Positions 12,301 to 25,411 of a stretch of DNA of 64,000 nt are shown here, in pieces; position 1 is the stretch's first letter; the number at the start of each line of letters is the position of its first letter. The notes below the pieces were generated by a model, which ran no database searches, had not been told where the DNA came from, and saw only the letters and a list, made by a program, of their open reading frames with translations. The DNA is from Phascolomyces articulosus (lineage: Eukaryota > Mucoromycota > Mucoromycetes > Mucorales > Lichtheimiaceae). Both the position numbers and the translations under genes were made by a program. The DNA lies in the NCBI GenBank assembly GCA_025677815.1, contig JAIXMP010000015.1, positions 434,001-498,000 of the forward strand, written 5' to 3'.

Positions 12301-15300
12301 CGCTGCAGCCGGTCTTCCTATGCCCCATACCATGAACAATAATACCATGTCAGTCTATTCCGATGATAATCGATCCTTTATATCCGAAGACGAATTGTAT
12401 CGCGACCAACCCGAAGGCATGTCTCAAACAGGTTCGGATGGATTCGCCTCAAGTGCTTCGGGTTATATGGAAATGAAACGAATGCAACAAGCCAATACAG
12501 TAGTTGAAGAAGAACCCGAAGAAAATGAAAAACCATCCTCTGCACGACGACGATGGCTTGGCTTTGTATGGTTCATGACCTGGTGGATCCCAAGTAAATT
12601 TTTAGAATGGTGTGGAAAAATGCGTCGCAAAGATATCCGTATTGCTTGGCGTGAAAAAGTGACCTTGTGTATGATTATTTTCTTGATGGCTGGTTTTATT
12701 ATTTGGTTCTTGGTCGGTTTTGGTCGTATTGTTTGTCCAAAACAAGATATTTATTCCCAATCTGAACTGCAAGCTCATAGTGATGGTGGGGATGCCTATG
12801 TTGCCATTCGTGGCGAAGTCTTTGATTTAACCAAATTTGCTCCTCGTCATTATGCTACTGAAGTCATTCCGCAAAGTTCTATCTTATCGTATGCGGGTAC
12901 GGATGCTTCTCAATTGTTCCCTGTCCAAGTCTCGGCCTTGTGTCGTGGTTATACCCCTGAAGAAGTTTCTCCCTATGTTTCCTTGGATTATACCATCAAT
13001 TTAACCGATAGTAATGCCAATTATCATGATTTCCGGATCTCTAGTGAAGATTATCGTCCTGATTGGTATTTCCAAAAAATGACGATGTTGCGTAAAGGTT
13101 ACAAGTTGGGAAATATGGGTTTTACACCTAAAGATTTGACGAATCAAGCCAATAACCCTACTGATGTCAATGGTGTCAAGACCACACGAAAATGGGCTAT
13201 TTTGGAAGGTGAAGTCTATGATTTGACAACTTACATGTTGGGTGGACGTACCGCCAAAGCACCTCAAGGCGAAGCCGCTCCTGGTAACGTGGATTTGAAT
13301 TTCATGGATAATGCTGTCGTTGATTTGTTCCGAACTCAATCAGGCACAGATATTACTGAACAATGGCAAGCCATGGACATGGACCCCAATATCAAATACA
13401 AACAAAAAGTATGTCTTCGTAACTTGTTCTATGCTGGCACCGTCGATCAGCGTAATTCAGCACGATGTATCTTTGCCGAATACTTGTTGTTGATTGTCAC
13501 AGTCTTTTTATGTTTGGTCATTGTATTTAAATTTTTGGCGGCGTTGCAATTTGGTACACGACGTGACCCAGAAGTGCATGACAAGTTTGTCATCTGTCAG
13601 GTGCCATGTTACACCGAAGATGAAGATTCGTTACGCAAAACGATCGATTCGATCTCTTGCTTGGATTATGATGATAAACGTAAATTACTATTTATGATTT
13701 GTGATGGTATGATTGTTGGTGGCGGTAACGATCGTCCTACTCCTCGTATTGTCTTGGATGTTCTTGGTGTCGATCCTCATGTCGATCCTGAACCTTTGTC
13801 GTTCTTGTCTGTGGGTGAAGGTGCCAAACAACATAATATGGCTAAGGTCTATTCTGGATTGTATGAAGTGCGTGGTCATGTCGTACCTTATATTGTTGTC
13901 GTCAAGGTGGGCAAGCCTTCCGAACGTCAAAAGCCAGGTAATCGTGGTAAACGTGATTCTCAATTGATCTTGATGCGATTCTTGAACAAGGTGCATTTCA
14001 TGACCCCCATGACACCCATGGAATTGGAAATTTATCATCAAATCAAAAATGTCATTGGTGTCAATCCCAGTTTTTATGAATTTGTCTTGATGGTGGATGC
14101 TGATACAGAAGTCGAAAAGGATGGTTTGAATCGCATGGTGTCTTGTTTTGTTCACGATGCCAAAATCATTGGTTTATGTGGTGAAACGTTGTTGTCCAAC
14201 GCCAAGGATACTTGGGTCACCATGATTCAAGTTTACGAATATTTCATTTCTCATTATCTGATCAAGGCTTTTGAATCTTTGTTTGGTACCGTTACTTGTT
14301 TACCTGGTTGTTTCTCTATGTACCGTGTCCGATCACCTACCAAAAACATTCCTTTATTGATTGCCAATCAATTGATTGAAGATTATCAAGTCAACAAGGT
14401 CGATACATTACACAAAAAGAATTTGTTGTATTTGGGTGAAGATCGTTATTTAACTACCTTGGTATTGAAACATTTCCCCAACTACAAGACGAAATTTACC
14501 CCGGATGCCAAATGTCAAACCAATGCTCCTGATCAATGGTCTGTGCTTTTATCCCAGCGTCGTCGATGGATTAATTCTACGATTCACAACTTGGGAGAAT
14601 TAGTGTATTTACCTCAATTGTGCGGTTTCTGTTGTTTCTCTATGCGGTTTGTGGTCATGTTGGATTTGGTCAGTACGTTGGCTCAACCTGCCATTGTGGG
14701 TTACTTGGTCTATTTGATTTATACCTTGGCTACCTCTACCAGTACCGTTCCTGTCATGTCGATTATTACCATTGCGGGTGTTTATGGTTTGCAAGCGATT
14801 ATTTTCATTTTACATCGTAAATGGGAACATATCATTTGGATGATTGTGTCCATTTTTGCCATTCCTGTGTTTTCTTTCTTTATTCCCATTTATGCATACT
14901 GGCATTTCGATGATTTCTCTTGGGGTAATACTCGTATTGTCATGGGTGAAAAGGGTCAAAAGAAAAAGGTCGTGGCTGATGAAGGTAAATTTGATCCCAA
15001 GTCGATTCCTATGATGACGTGGGATGAATATGAAGAAGGCTTATTTATGCATGATGGTGGCATGAATAATTTCGATGATACCGCTTCCGTTGGTTCTGGA
15101 TACAGTTATTATAGTCAAGGCAGTGGTATGGGTGGTGGCATGGGTGGAACCGCCATGAGTCAACACATGAGTCAACACATGCAACAATCCAAATATACAC
15201 CTTCCATGGCACCAGGTCAATATGCTTCTAGTAATATGTCCTATATTGGTCCAGCCAGTAGTGTTACCAACATGTCATCTCATCAATCGTATATTGGTCC

Positions 15301-15592
15301 TGCGGCTACTTCGCATCAATCATTTATGCCACCTCCACCTCCATTACCTCAACAATTCAACAATGGCGGTGCTGGTGGTATGCAAGGATCGCATCAATCT
15401 TTTATGCCACCTTCCAATTCTCACATGTCTTATATGCAACCTCAAGGTACTGGTAGTACACCTTCTCTTGTTGCTCCTCCTTCTTATGGTGCTGGAACCC
15501 ATCAATCCTTTATTGCACCAGGTCATCAATCCTTTGTGGGTGCGCCACAACAATATTACCCTGCTTCACCATTACATAAGTATGGTGAATAA
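9320..15592 (+). CDS. Chitin synthase with N-terminal myosin motor domain (class V-type), 1915 aa
   Basis: Four exons: 9320-9642, 9902-11867, 12021-12141, 12255-15592; 5748 nt, frame intact. Residues 1 to about 780 form a myosin-like motor with P-loop GETGSGKTE (residues 109-117) and a switch I-like NANASRFGK. The switch II position reads DMPG rather than DxxGF. A hydrophobic segment (MIIFLMAGFIIWFLVGF) is followed by a cytochrome b5-like domain (GDAYVAIRGEVFDLTKFA, from about residue 982). Next comes the processive glycosyltransferase domain with VDAD (D1418), LPGCF (1486), EDR (1532) and QRRRW (1571-1575), then several membrane helices. The C-terminal ~190 residues are a Gly/Met/Gln/Ser-rich tail with repeated HQSF/HQSY-x-P units. 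The DEK_C domain usual at the end of class V enzymes is not recognisable. The product makes cell-wall chitin at sites of polar growth; the motor tethers or transports the enzyme along actin. Confidence 0.96.
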
Positions 15593-15919
15593 ACGAAAAC
15601 AAAAAAATTATTTTATTTTTCTATATATTTTATCTTATTAGAAACACTTCTTTCTTTTTTCTTGCATCTCCTCCTATTTTTCCTCCCTCTCTTACTCTTA
15701 CTATTTACTATACTCTCTATCATCGTCTTCCTTTTTTTTGTATATCATTTTTTCGTGTTCTCTCATTTTTTTTCTATTTCTTTTTTCATGATACAAAAAA
15801 AAAACTTAAATATATCTCTCTCTATTTTCAACTCTCTTTTTTTGGATTGTCAATTATATATATATATATTATAGTGATTATAATTATTGTGGATGGTTAT
15901 ATGTTTCTATAGATGATTC
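15593..15919. other. T-rich convergent 3' region between chitin synthase and the YggS homolog
   Basis: Strongly T/C-rich on the plus strand (runs such as CTCTTACTCTTACTATTT). It lies between two convergent genes and presumably contains both 3' UTRs. No coding potential is seen. Confidence 0.5.
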
Positions 15920-17218
<1,299 letters not shown>

Positions 17219-17256
17219 GATTATATAATTAAAGGATTTAATTCGCGCCTGCGCAA

Positions 17257-17303
<47 letters not shown>

Positions 17304-17821
17304 CTCCTTTTAATTTTTTTTGGCAGACCTCTTCTTTTAAGCTGACTTTTTTTTTCTATCTTTCTATATTGTATATTGGAGAGTTTAAACAAGATGGTAT
17401 AAATGTGTTATTACAATACAACCGAATACGATCGAATCCTTTTTCTTTTATAATCAACAACTCATCCCCATGCATCCAAAACATTCTGATACAGTAAGAC
17501 CAAGACGCATTCTTATTTCGAGTGCTCGCTTCCTTGAAATTAAGATGATAATTAAGAATGATATAAATAAAACATATTTTCGTCTATATAATACAATCTT
17601 TGTTTGAGATTCCATTTTCCTGCTGATGGATACAAATAAAAACTTGGATCATAAAGGCTAATAACAAAGACACTTGTCTATTTCGAGAAAGAGTACAAGC
17701 TGTAACCTGTTTTCTTGTGGCGGGGTTTTTCATGCCAGGTTCAAAAAGATAAAATAGTAAAAACAAAAATTCTTTCTATTTTGTTGTTTTTTCATATAAA
17801 TATATCACTTTAAAAAACAAA
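17219..17821. promoter_or_regulatory. Divergent promoter region between the YggS homolog and UQCC2
   Basis: About 600 bp between two divergent starts. A (CA)n(TA)n dinucleotide tract lies at 17257-17300, just upstream of the YggS start. A T-rich tract precedes UQCC2. No complete ORF belongs here. Confidence 0.5.
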
Positions 17822-18320
17822 ATGTCTGCAGCACGCGCTGAAATCCATGCCTTATATCGCAATTACCTTAAACTTGTCAGAGACTGGCCTGCTGACAAGG
17901 TACGACCTAATCGTGACATGAAACAAGTTTTAACACAACGCGTGGAAGAGACATTCCGACGACCATTGGAAGACGACAGTGTACCATTTAATATCAAAGA
18001 TGCTCAAAGTCAATTAGAAGCATTGGAAAAGTTACTTCATAATGAATATAAAAATAAGGTATCTATTTCTCTATTCATTTCATTGTTTTTAATGGCAATG
18101 GAGTGAAGTTATTGTTTTTACTATAGTGTTTTTTTTCTGGATACATATTCTAAAAGTGGGTTGGTCTGTGATATGTTTTTTTTTTGGGTAGTATCCATTG
18201 TCCGATAAGATTCTGTCACCAGCAAGTAATCCAAATTATTATGCTCGCTTGGTATCTTCCTTGGGTGCAACCAAAGAAACCGAAAAGAAGAGTCCATTGG
18301 CCAAATTATTTGGAAAATAA
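17822..18320 (+). CDS. Mitochondrial complex III assembly factor UQCC2/Cbp6-like, 121 aa
   Basis: Two exons: 17822-18058 and 18192-18320, phase 0, joined KNK/YPLSDKI. The N-terminal half matches the UQCC2/Cbp6 pattern: Y-x-x-Y-LKLVRDWP (human UQCC2 has RFLKLCEEWP), then R-DMKQVLTQRVEETFR (human RDLGAYLRQRVAQAFR), then a helix QLEALEKLLHNEYKNKYP. The protein is short and charged, without a membrane segment. The family binds newly made cytochrome b with Cbp3/UQCC1 at the mitoribosome exit during cytochrome bc1 assembly. Divergence from the YggS homolog puts two probable mitochondrial genes at one promoter region. Identification rests on this N-terminal block. Confidence 0.8.
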
Positions 18321-19553
18321 GTGAGTTGAAAACAAAGGGATTTTCACGCATATGATTATTATTATATATAGAATGAACAAACAAAAAAAAAGAACCCATA
18401 CGATTAGTTTATATCATATCCATCCATTATCATCATTATCATCATTCGTATTATTATCATTATTATTACCCAACCGACCACCACCATTCATACAACAAAA
18501 GATAATAGTCAAAACTCAAAAAATTCCACGCATTAAATAATCTTTTCCCCATCATCCTATTATGTAAATGATTTCTTTTTATTCTCTCACTAACCTTTCT
18601 ACTACATCAAGTACCACCATCTCTCCAGATCGCATGTCTATTTCATATATATATATAACTATTAGATCGATCCCCTTACACCCTTTTTCGTTCTCTTGAA
18701 GGAAAAAAAAATATAAATATATAATAAAAAGAATGTATACATAAAAATACCTTGTAATCTTGTAAAAAAAAAAAAAAAAAGGAAAGGAAAATGGATATGG
18801 ATATGAATATGTGGAAGAAAGATAAAGAATGGAATTGGAGATTTTTGGAATAAAATCAATATGGAAAAAAAAAATAAGGGTTCGCGCGAAGTCCACCGTT
18901 ACTTCTTTAGAGAGATAAGATGTGACATCGCTGGTAGGCGCCGGCTTACTCATCCATTCCAAGAGTCGTTACCGCAGCAACAGAATAAAAAAGAAGGAAC
19001 ATATTCCATCGGTAATCACGGCATATCAAAACATTTGATTAATAATAGTAAAAGAGTGACGCGTCCATCCATTTTGTTTACGTATTTTAATCATGAAGGG
19101 TGAGGGAAACGTAAAATTCATATATATTTATATGTATCATGTGACTATCATTAGCGTTTTGCTGATTCCAATGGTTCCATTGTGATAAAATAATTGAAAG
19201 TAGTGACATATTTGGTATCACCAACAGGAGCATATACTGTTTATGGAAATTCAAAGTAGACCTTTCCAAGCCTTGATTATTAATGCCACCCATTTCTTGA
19301 TCATCATTCTTGCTATATAGCTTTCTATACTATAACAAAATCAATGTATCTTATTTTTTCTTTGACATTCGTCATCAACGAAAAAAAAACCCCAAATTTT
19401 TGGAAACATAAACATCAAATCAATATAAAAAGGAAATCACCTTTTTGACAGCAACCAAAAAATTCAATACAACACATCTTTACTTATTTCAAATAAGAAC
19501 ACTCTATCTTCTTTTATTACAAACCCCCCCCACTTTTAACAATAACAATAACA
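18321..19553. other. Intergenic; one short open minus-strand stretch, then OYE promoter
   Basis: AT-rich, with CATT/ATC repeats at 18421-18490. On the minus strand, 18962-18870 reads a coding-like run of about 30 codons (MEWMSKPAPTSDVTSYLSKE...), but I found no frame-consistent continuation by splicing, so it is not called as a gene. The last 150 bp before the OYE homolog is a C/T- and A-rich leader with a CCCCCCC run at 19525-19531. Confidence 0.4.
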
Positions 19554-20797
19554 ATGACTTTATTCGAACCTATTCAAGTCGGCCCCTTTAAACTCCAACA
19601 TCGCGTTGTTCTTGCTCCTCTTACGCGGTATCGAGGCGACAAACTTCAAGCACCTACTGATCTTGGTATTGAATACTATAGTCAACGAGCCACCCCTGGT
19701 GGTCTATTGATTACCGAAGGTATTTTGACATCCGACAATACTAGTGGATATACAGGTGTGTGTGGCCTTTATACCGATCATCAAGTCAACCAATGGCGCA
19801 AAGTGGTCGATGCTGTTCATGACAAGAAAGGATTTATCTTTGCTCAATTGTGGCATTTGGGCCGAGCTGCTTCTTCCATTTACCGAATCAATAACAAGGA
19901 TAATAATATTGTCGTGGGTCCCTCCCCCATTGCTGCTCGTGGTATTAGTGGTGAAACTGGTGAACCTTTTGAAGTCCCTCATGAACTGACCATTGAAGAA
20001 ATTCAAGACTTGATTCAAGAATATGTCACTGCCGCCAAGAATGCTATCAAGGCTGGATTTGATGGTGTGGAAATCCTTGGTGCCTTTGGTTATTTGGTTG
20101 ATCAATTTATTAATTCATCCAGTAATCAACGCACTGATAAGTATGGCGGATCGATTGAAAATCGTGCTCGATTCCCGTTGGAACTTGTAGAGGCTGTATC
20201 AAATGCCATTGGTGTTGAACGTACTTCTATTCGATTATCACCTTGGGGTAGAAATTGTGTATGTTTTTTTATTTATTATTATCACTGTAATCTATACGTA
20301 TTAGAATTATAACAATAATATATCCTCCTTCCTTTTTTGTTATTCTATTATAAGCATAATTCGCTAATTCAATCTTTACGTATTATTAGGATGTAGAAGA
20401 TGAAACACCTTACGAAACTTGGGGATACATTGTCAAACAATTGAATCCTGAATTGGCCTATGTCAGTTTTTCCGAACCTCGCGATGATTATCTTGAAGCC
20501 GCAGATTTGGTAAATACTGTAGAACCTTTCCGTAAAGCTTGGAAAGGACGTGTGTTTATTTCAGGAGGTGGTTATACGTCCAATCCACACTTGATTTCCA
20601 AAGTTGCTGAAGAACATCCCGATACATTGATCGCTGTTGGCCGTGCCTTTATTGCCAACCCAGATCTTGTGGAACGGCTCAAACATCAATGGCCTTTGAA
20701 TAAATATAATAGAGATACATTTTATACTCATGGTGAAGAAGGATATACAGATTATACATTTTATGAACCGAAGGATCAAAAGTTGACAACAGAATAA
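19554..20797 (+). CDS. Old Yellow Enzyme-family flavin oxidoreductase, 370 aa, with altered active site
   Basis: Two exons: 19554-20258 and 20390-20797, joined in phase 0 at GRNC/DVEDE. The TIM-barrel FMN enzyme signatures are present: FEPIQVGPFKLQHRVVLAPLTR (T24 is the T37-like residue), FAQLWHLGR (Q98, W100), RTDKYGGSIENRARF, the phosphate-binding end VAVGRAFIANPDLVERL, and PLNKYNRDTFY. In canonical OYE the substrate phenolate or enone is held by a His-Asn pair in the segment HGANGYL. Here it reads LGAFGYL, so L175 replaces His and F178 replaces Asn, while the proton-donor Tyr (Y180) stays. FMN binding is probably kept, but classical enone reduction is doubtful. Codon usage is like the neighbours and there are no frame breaks. 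Confidence 0.93.
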
Positions 20798-21212
20798 TTA
20801 GTATCCTTTTGTTGTTGTCTAATTTATATGTTATTAGAGTAACTTCGTTGTACTTCTCATATTTTTTTCTCTATATAATAAATATATTTTATTTGATTTC
20901 CTTAAATATAAAGCATTAAAGGGATCATGGTTGTTCATCAATAGTAATTATAATTCACTCTCACATTTTTTTATTTGGATCATTATTTTTTTTACGGTGA
21001 AAATAATTACATGAGCATAAATAAATAAAAAATGCCAACATGTAAAAGTAATACATCGATTCGTCATTATTAAGGACGTTCTATGTATTAACATAACTAT
21101 ATAGAGATGTGTCACTTGCAAAGTGTTGTGTAACAATTACCTTTTATCGAATCAAAAACGTACTTTTGGAAAAATTATAATTAGATGATAATAGATGATC
21201 TGCATTTTTTAT
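20798..21212. other. OYE 3' region; no gene seen
   Basis: AT-rich DNA between the OYE stop and the minus-strand HET relic. TATATAATAAATATATTTTA at 20873-20892 fits a 3' end or poly(A) region. No supported ORF. Confidence 0.45.
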
Positions 21213-22813
21213 TTAACAAATGCCAATGGATTTGTAATATTCTTGTCCTTGTCTTTTTCTAATGATAGGATAACATAAAGTCGAAGAATCATATCCTTCA
21301 GAAAAGAAAATGTCAGAGAGTATCACATACTGTGCAGAGGGATCATCCAATAGATCTTCCGTTGTTAAGTCCTTAAAGTCAATATCCACAATTTCATCAC
21401 CGTCACCTGGGATTGCATTTTTCCAACACAAGTTTTCTTTCTTGATATCGATGAATCTTGATAATTGTTGAGCTCTTTTGGATACAATTTCGAGATAATC
21501 GTTGATTCTTTTATAGAGTATATCTTTAAAGTATAAAGTTCTTGGAATAAACAATCGAATCGTTTTAGTGACATTCATTCCAGGAAGCTGAGCCGTAACA
21601 CACAAGCAATGGTGATTCTGCTGTTAATTGTCATTACTAGAATTGCTGGGAAGAGGAGGTAGATCTTCTATTCGTAAAGTTAAATGATCATCACTCATGG
21701 CTCGATTTTTGGTAATATACGAGCAGGTGACATGCATTTTTTTTCCAATAATACTATAGTTTTGAAATGAGGATGTTTTTTCATCCAATCGCTGAGATGT
21801 TCTCCGTTCACACCTGTCCATGATGGCAAAAACATATACTTTTGAATTGTCGATGTGTAATTATTACTAATCTTTTTAAAAGCCAAAATATTGGTGCTTT
21901 TTTTTAGCAAAAAGACAGTAAAATTGAATCATTAAATCTTCCAATGATTGGTCGCAATCGATATTGATTTTGTCAATAAGATCTGGGAAAAGGTTGATCA
22001 AAGCAAAAACACTACCATGATCCTTGATGCTGGTTCTTTGATGTGCATGATGTAGAACCTCTTGGACACTGGTGTGTCTTCTTGGTTGTTGTTGACATTA
22101 AAATCTTGATTTTGGTTTCCCCCATGTAGAGCAGAAGACAACGGATCTTCTTCACCTCCCCACGTATGGGTATTTCTGTCAACAAAAAATAATTTTCTTG
22201 ACTGAATGGCCTTCTCGAGAGTCCATAAACTTTTAAACCATCCATGTTGTTGCAACATATCTTTTTGATATAAAAGAAAAGAAATACGTGATTTGTCTTC
22301 GTTATAAGATAAATAACGAAATTCAGGCACGAGAGGGACGGTGCAATAAGCATTGCTAAAGATCTGATACATGTTGCGTATTTCTCGATGTTTTTCCTCT
22401 TTGTCATCCTAACAGATACATATTTGACCATACCAAATATATTTAATATTGAACTGCTGACATATTTGTTGAATAACGCCTTCAAATTTGACGTATTTTT
22501 CTTCTCTTTGTTCTTGTTGGTTGTTATCCGTATTCTTGCCACTATTATCACGCTCTTCTTGAATAATTTTGTGTTTGCCTTCATCGATCCGTTTGTATTT
22601 TCCAGTCACTCCATCCTGAATGATCTCTCCAGATTGGTTCCATGCATAGGATAATGCGCAGTAACCTTCGTTGACTTGAGAACCATCCATGACTTGCATA
22701 TCAGATATACGAACAAGTTTGGTTGGCATAAATTCTGGTTTGGGTAATGCATCAGGAACACTTTTAGGTAATTGGCGGTGGTATTTGACATAGTCTCCTT
22801 GACCATCGTTAGC
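21213..22813 (-). pseudogene. Decayed HET (heterokaryon incompatibility) domain gene
   Basis: The minus strand from about 22813 reads as a HET-domain protein: LVRISDMQV, then GYCALSYAWNQSGE (the classic YxALSYxW start), then QFNIKYIWYGQICI (the WxDxxCI block), MYQIFSNAYCTVPLVPE, and HGWFKSLWTLEKAI. Reading is broken. An in-frame TAG lies at 22411-22409, directly after the WYGQICI block where a Gln codon would fit. Further frame changes occur near 22075, at the A/T run near 21900, and near 21780. Downstream blocks (LPSWTGVNGEHLSDWM; HVTCSYITKNR) are still recognisable in other frames. No intact first exon or in-frame ATG was found upstream. HET proteins trigger allorecognition cell death in Ascomycota; the role of the Mucoromycota relatives is unknown. 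Confidence 0.8.
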
Positions 22814-24164
22814 CTATTGAGTTGTTTCATAGGTGTTATACATCATCTGTTTTTTTATTTATATATTTACGTGCATTTTTTTGTCGCACTAGTTGAATTA
22901 GAAGAAATCTTTATAACAAAAGAGATATTTACTTACAGGTGGAGTAGTTTCATTAAAACTTACAGAAAATTACGATTAAAAGAGGATAATAGCAATCAAT
23001 AATATAGGGAAAGAAATATATATTTTATATAAAATAGGAAAAAAGCGAAGTTGAGAACCTACCAGCAGTTGTTGGTTTATATAGATTTTTTTTCTCATTA
23101 TGCGTAAACGTTATGTTACAAAAGCAACAACTATGCTTGCATTATTTAAGACAACAAGCTCAGCACTATCTGTTCCGCAAAATAATATTTTACCACTGAT
23201 ATTGATTCCATGCCAAGAGAGCGATGATGACGCTCCGTGAGATTGATCAAAAGATCAACAATTTGTAAATATAATAAAAACAACAACAGCTATCTGTTTG
23301 TATAAAAGTTGCGTGTGGTAATGAACTATATAGCTTCCCCCACCCCAAAAAAAGTTAAATCACAGCCATTTTACTACTTCCAAATGGGTAGAAAAAAAAG
23401 ACATTGACTCTTAGCAATTACTGTTTTATTGTGCTTGAAAAAAAGAAAACACTATGATTTCCACCATTCAGGGAGATGGTGATAAATATAACGAAGGAAA
23501 AGCGGCATAAAGTAATACACAGAAAGCCTACTCCGACTTTTGCAAAACCTGCAGATCCATGATACAAACGGCTGTTTTTCTAAAAAAAAAAGTTGAATAT
23601 CATATACATCTCTTCATTTTCTACGTGAGCACGTGGTGCTATTTTGAATTCGATCCTTTAGTATTAAAGTACACGCAACAAGATCAAATATCAGGCATAT
23701 AGCACCCAAAATGCGAAAACGTCCTATTTTTTCTTGGAAGAGTAAGAGTATCAAGAGTCCCACCGCTTGTAAAATAGTAGTATGACAATCAAGGGATAGA
23801 TTACGTTTTCTCACGAAATGTTCCAGTATATACAATGATAGTTCGTGATAACTATGTGATTTTGTAGTAGTTAGGTATAATATATATATTTTAAGTCATG
23901 ATGTTTATTCCATGGCAGTACAAGTTGTATCCTGGACGGTAAAAGAAAAGAAATAAAAGCACCACAATAACAGGAGCCTTCAATAGATTCAACATTTATT
24001 TTACATACGTAACTATTTCAGACACAATTCACCATCCATTTTTTTAATACATTAATCAACTCAATAAAAAAGTAGAAAAATATATTTATTTGCGGGAAGG
24101 AGAGAGATTAAAAGGTTTATTGTTATAATTAGTTTGTTATAGTTCGTCATATAAATCGTAAGAC
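22814..24164. other. AT-rich interval with minor coding relics
   Basis: Nothing complete. The minus strand at 23835-23614 encodes a hydrophobic stretch (ILQAVGLLILLLFQEKIGRF...) reminiscent of the last helices of a drug/metabolite-type transporter but lacking the rest. The minus strand near 23240-23120 also reads like a short protein fragment (HGINISGKILFCGTDSAELV). These resemble remnants of dead genes between the HET relic and the inverted repeat. Confidence 0.35.
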
Positions 24165-24194
24165 CATAACACCAAGCAATCTATGAATATTTTT

Positions 24195-24720
24195 TTTATA
24201 ATATGATTTAGAGGAAACGTTTTGTTTCTATAATATATAAAACGAAATTCAAATTAGATAAACCATTTCATCTTCATGTAGCTACTACTACTTTACGTTA
24301 TATCATGGAAAAGTTAATCTTACCTTGATCATTTTTTGTTTTTGATTGTTTGTGCTTTGTATATGTTTGCATAAGACTCAGAGGGAAACATAGTTCCTAT
24401 CGGTATAAAGTGTAATACAAATTAGCTTATCATTTCATAGATACAACCATATAATACATCCATTATTTTTAAAAAAAACCTTGATCCTAGTTACCTTGTT
24501 CTTTTTTTTTTGCAAGTTTTTGTTTTTGTATATGTATAATAAAAGACTCAGAGGGAAACAAAGTTCCTATTGATATAAATGATATACAAGTTAGCATACT
24601 ATTTCATACACCTATAATCCACCCGTCATTTCAGCAATTTTAAATTTATTTACCTTGTTCATTTTTTTTTGTATATAAAAGACTCAGAGGGAATTAAAGT
24701 TCCTATTCATATAAAATGAT
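24195..24720 (-). repeat. Four degenerate tandem exon-like modules at the tail of copy A
   Basis: On the minus strand, four related units each contain a GAACTTTGTTTCCCTCTGAG-like core preceded by an AG acceptor-like dinucleotide. They end at AACAAG or CAAG followed by GTAA donor-like sequence. Cores lie near 24695, 24565, 24400 and 24215, with spacing of about 130-170 bp. All three frames meet stops quickly, so these would be non-coding exons if spliced. Confidence 0.6.
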
Positions 24721-25411
24721 ATTGCTACAAGTTAATATACTATTATTACATGCAACTATAATCCATCCACTATTCCAGAAACATTCATATTATTTACCTT
24801 GTTCTTTATATTTTTATGATTGTTTGTATTTGTATTTGTATAATATAGTGGAATGTACCAATACATAAATGGATCTACACAAATGAAACAGGTCGATCTG
24901 TATCTTTAAAAGTCAATGTTGATCCTCGTTACCCATAGTCTTCGAATTTTTCAGGTCGACCTCTCTTCATCGGCTCCTAACCATACCCACCGGCCCGAGT
25001 CATTTGTATAGACACACATATATACTGTTCGTCCAAAATATATTTTTTTTGTTTTGTTTCATCCATTCATAATCTAATGCATAGTATATGTGAAATGATA
25101 TTAGTATCTCTTGATACAAATGTCGTAGTGTTGATAAATAAATATAACAAATTAATGTAATATAAAAAAACTTACTGGATCAAATGTTTTTTTTCACTTC
25201 ATTAATTGGTGCTATGCTTAAATTTGTTTTGTGTATATGTGTATATTTTGTTTCCTTTTTTTTTTTTTTGTTATACCTGTACTTTTTTTTTTCTTGTGTC
25301 CATTGATCCGCAGCCACCACGACCACCACGACCACAACCACCACGACCACAGCCGTTGCTCCTGTTTTCCTTTGGTTTCTTTCCTTTCTCCCACGAAAGA
25401 GGTTGTTTACT

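Noticed and set aside
13001..14155. Antisense ORFs of 112 and 155 aa within the chitin synthase gene
   Set aside because: They are shadows of the strongly biased codon usage of the sense gene, with no independent domain or splice signals.
18579..18962. Minus-strand gene starting MEWMSKPAPTSDVTSYLSKE
   Set aside because: The first ~30 codons look coding, but the continuation is AT-rich low complexity. Candidate splice joins to the open stretch near 18640-18580 are out of frame.
22405..22415. In-frame stop in the HET gene hidden in an intron
   Set aside because: There is no GT donor and AG acceptor pair near 22409 that keeps the conserved block continuous. The sequence reads straight through the stop into the next HET block.
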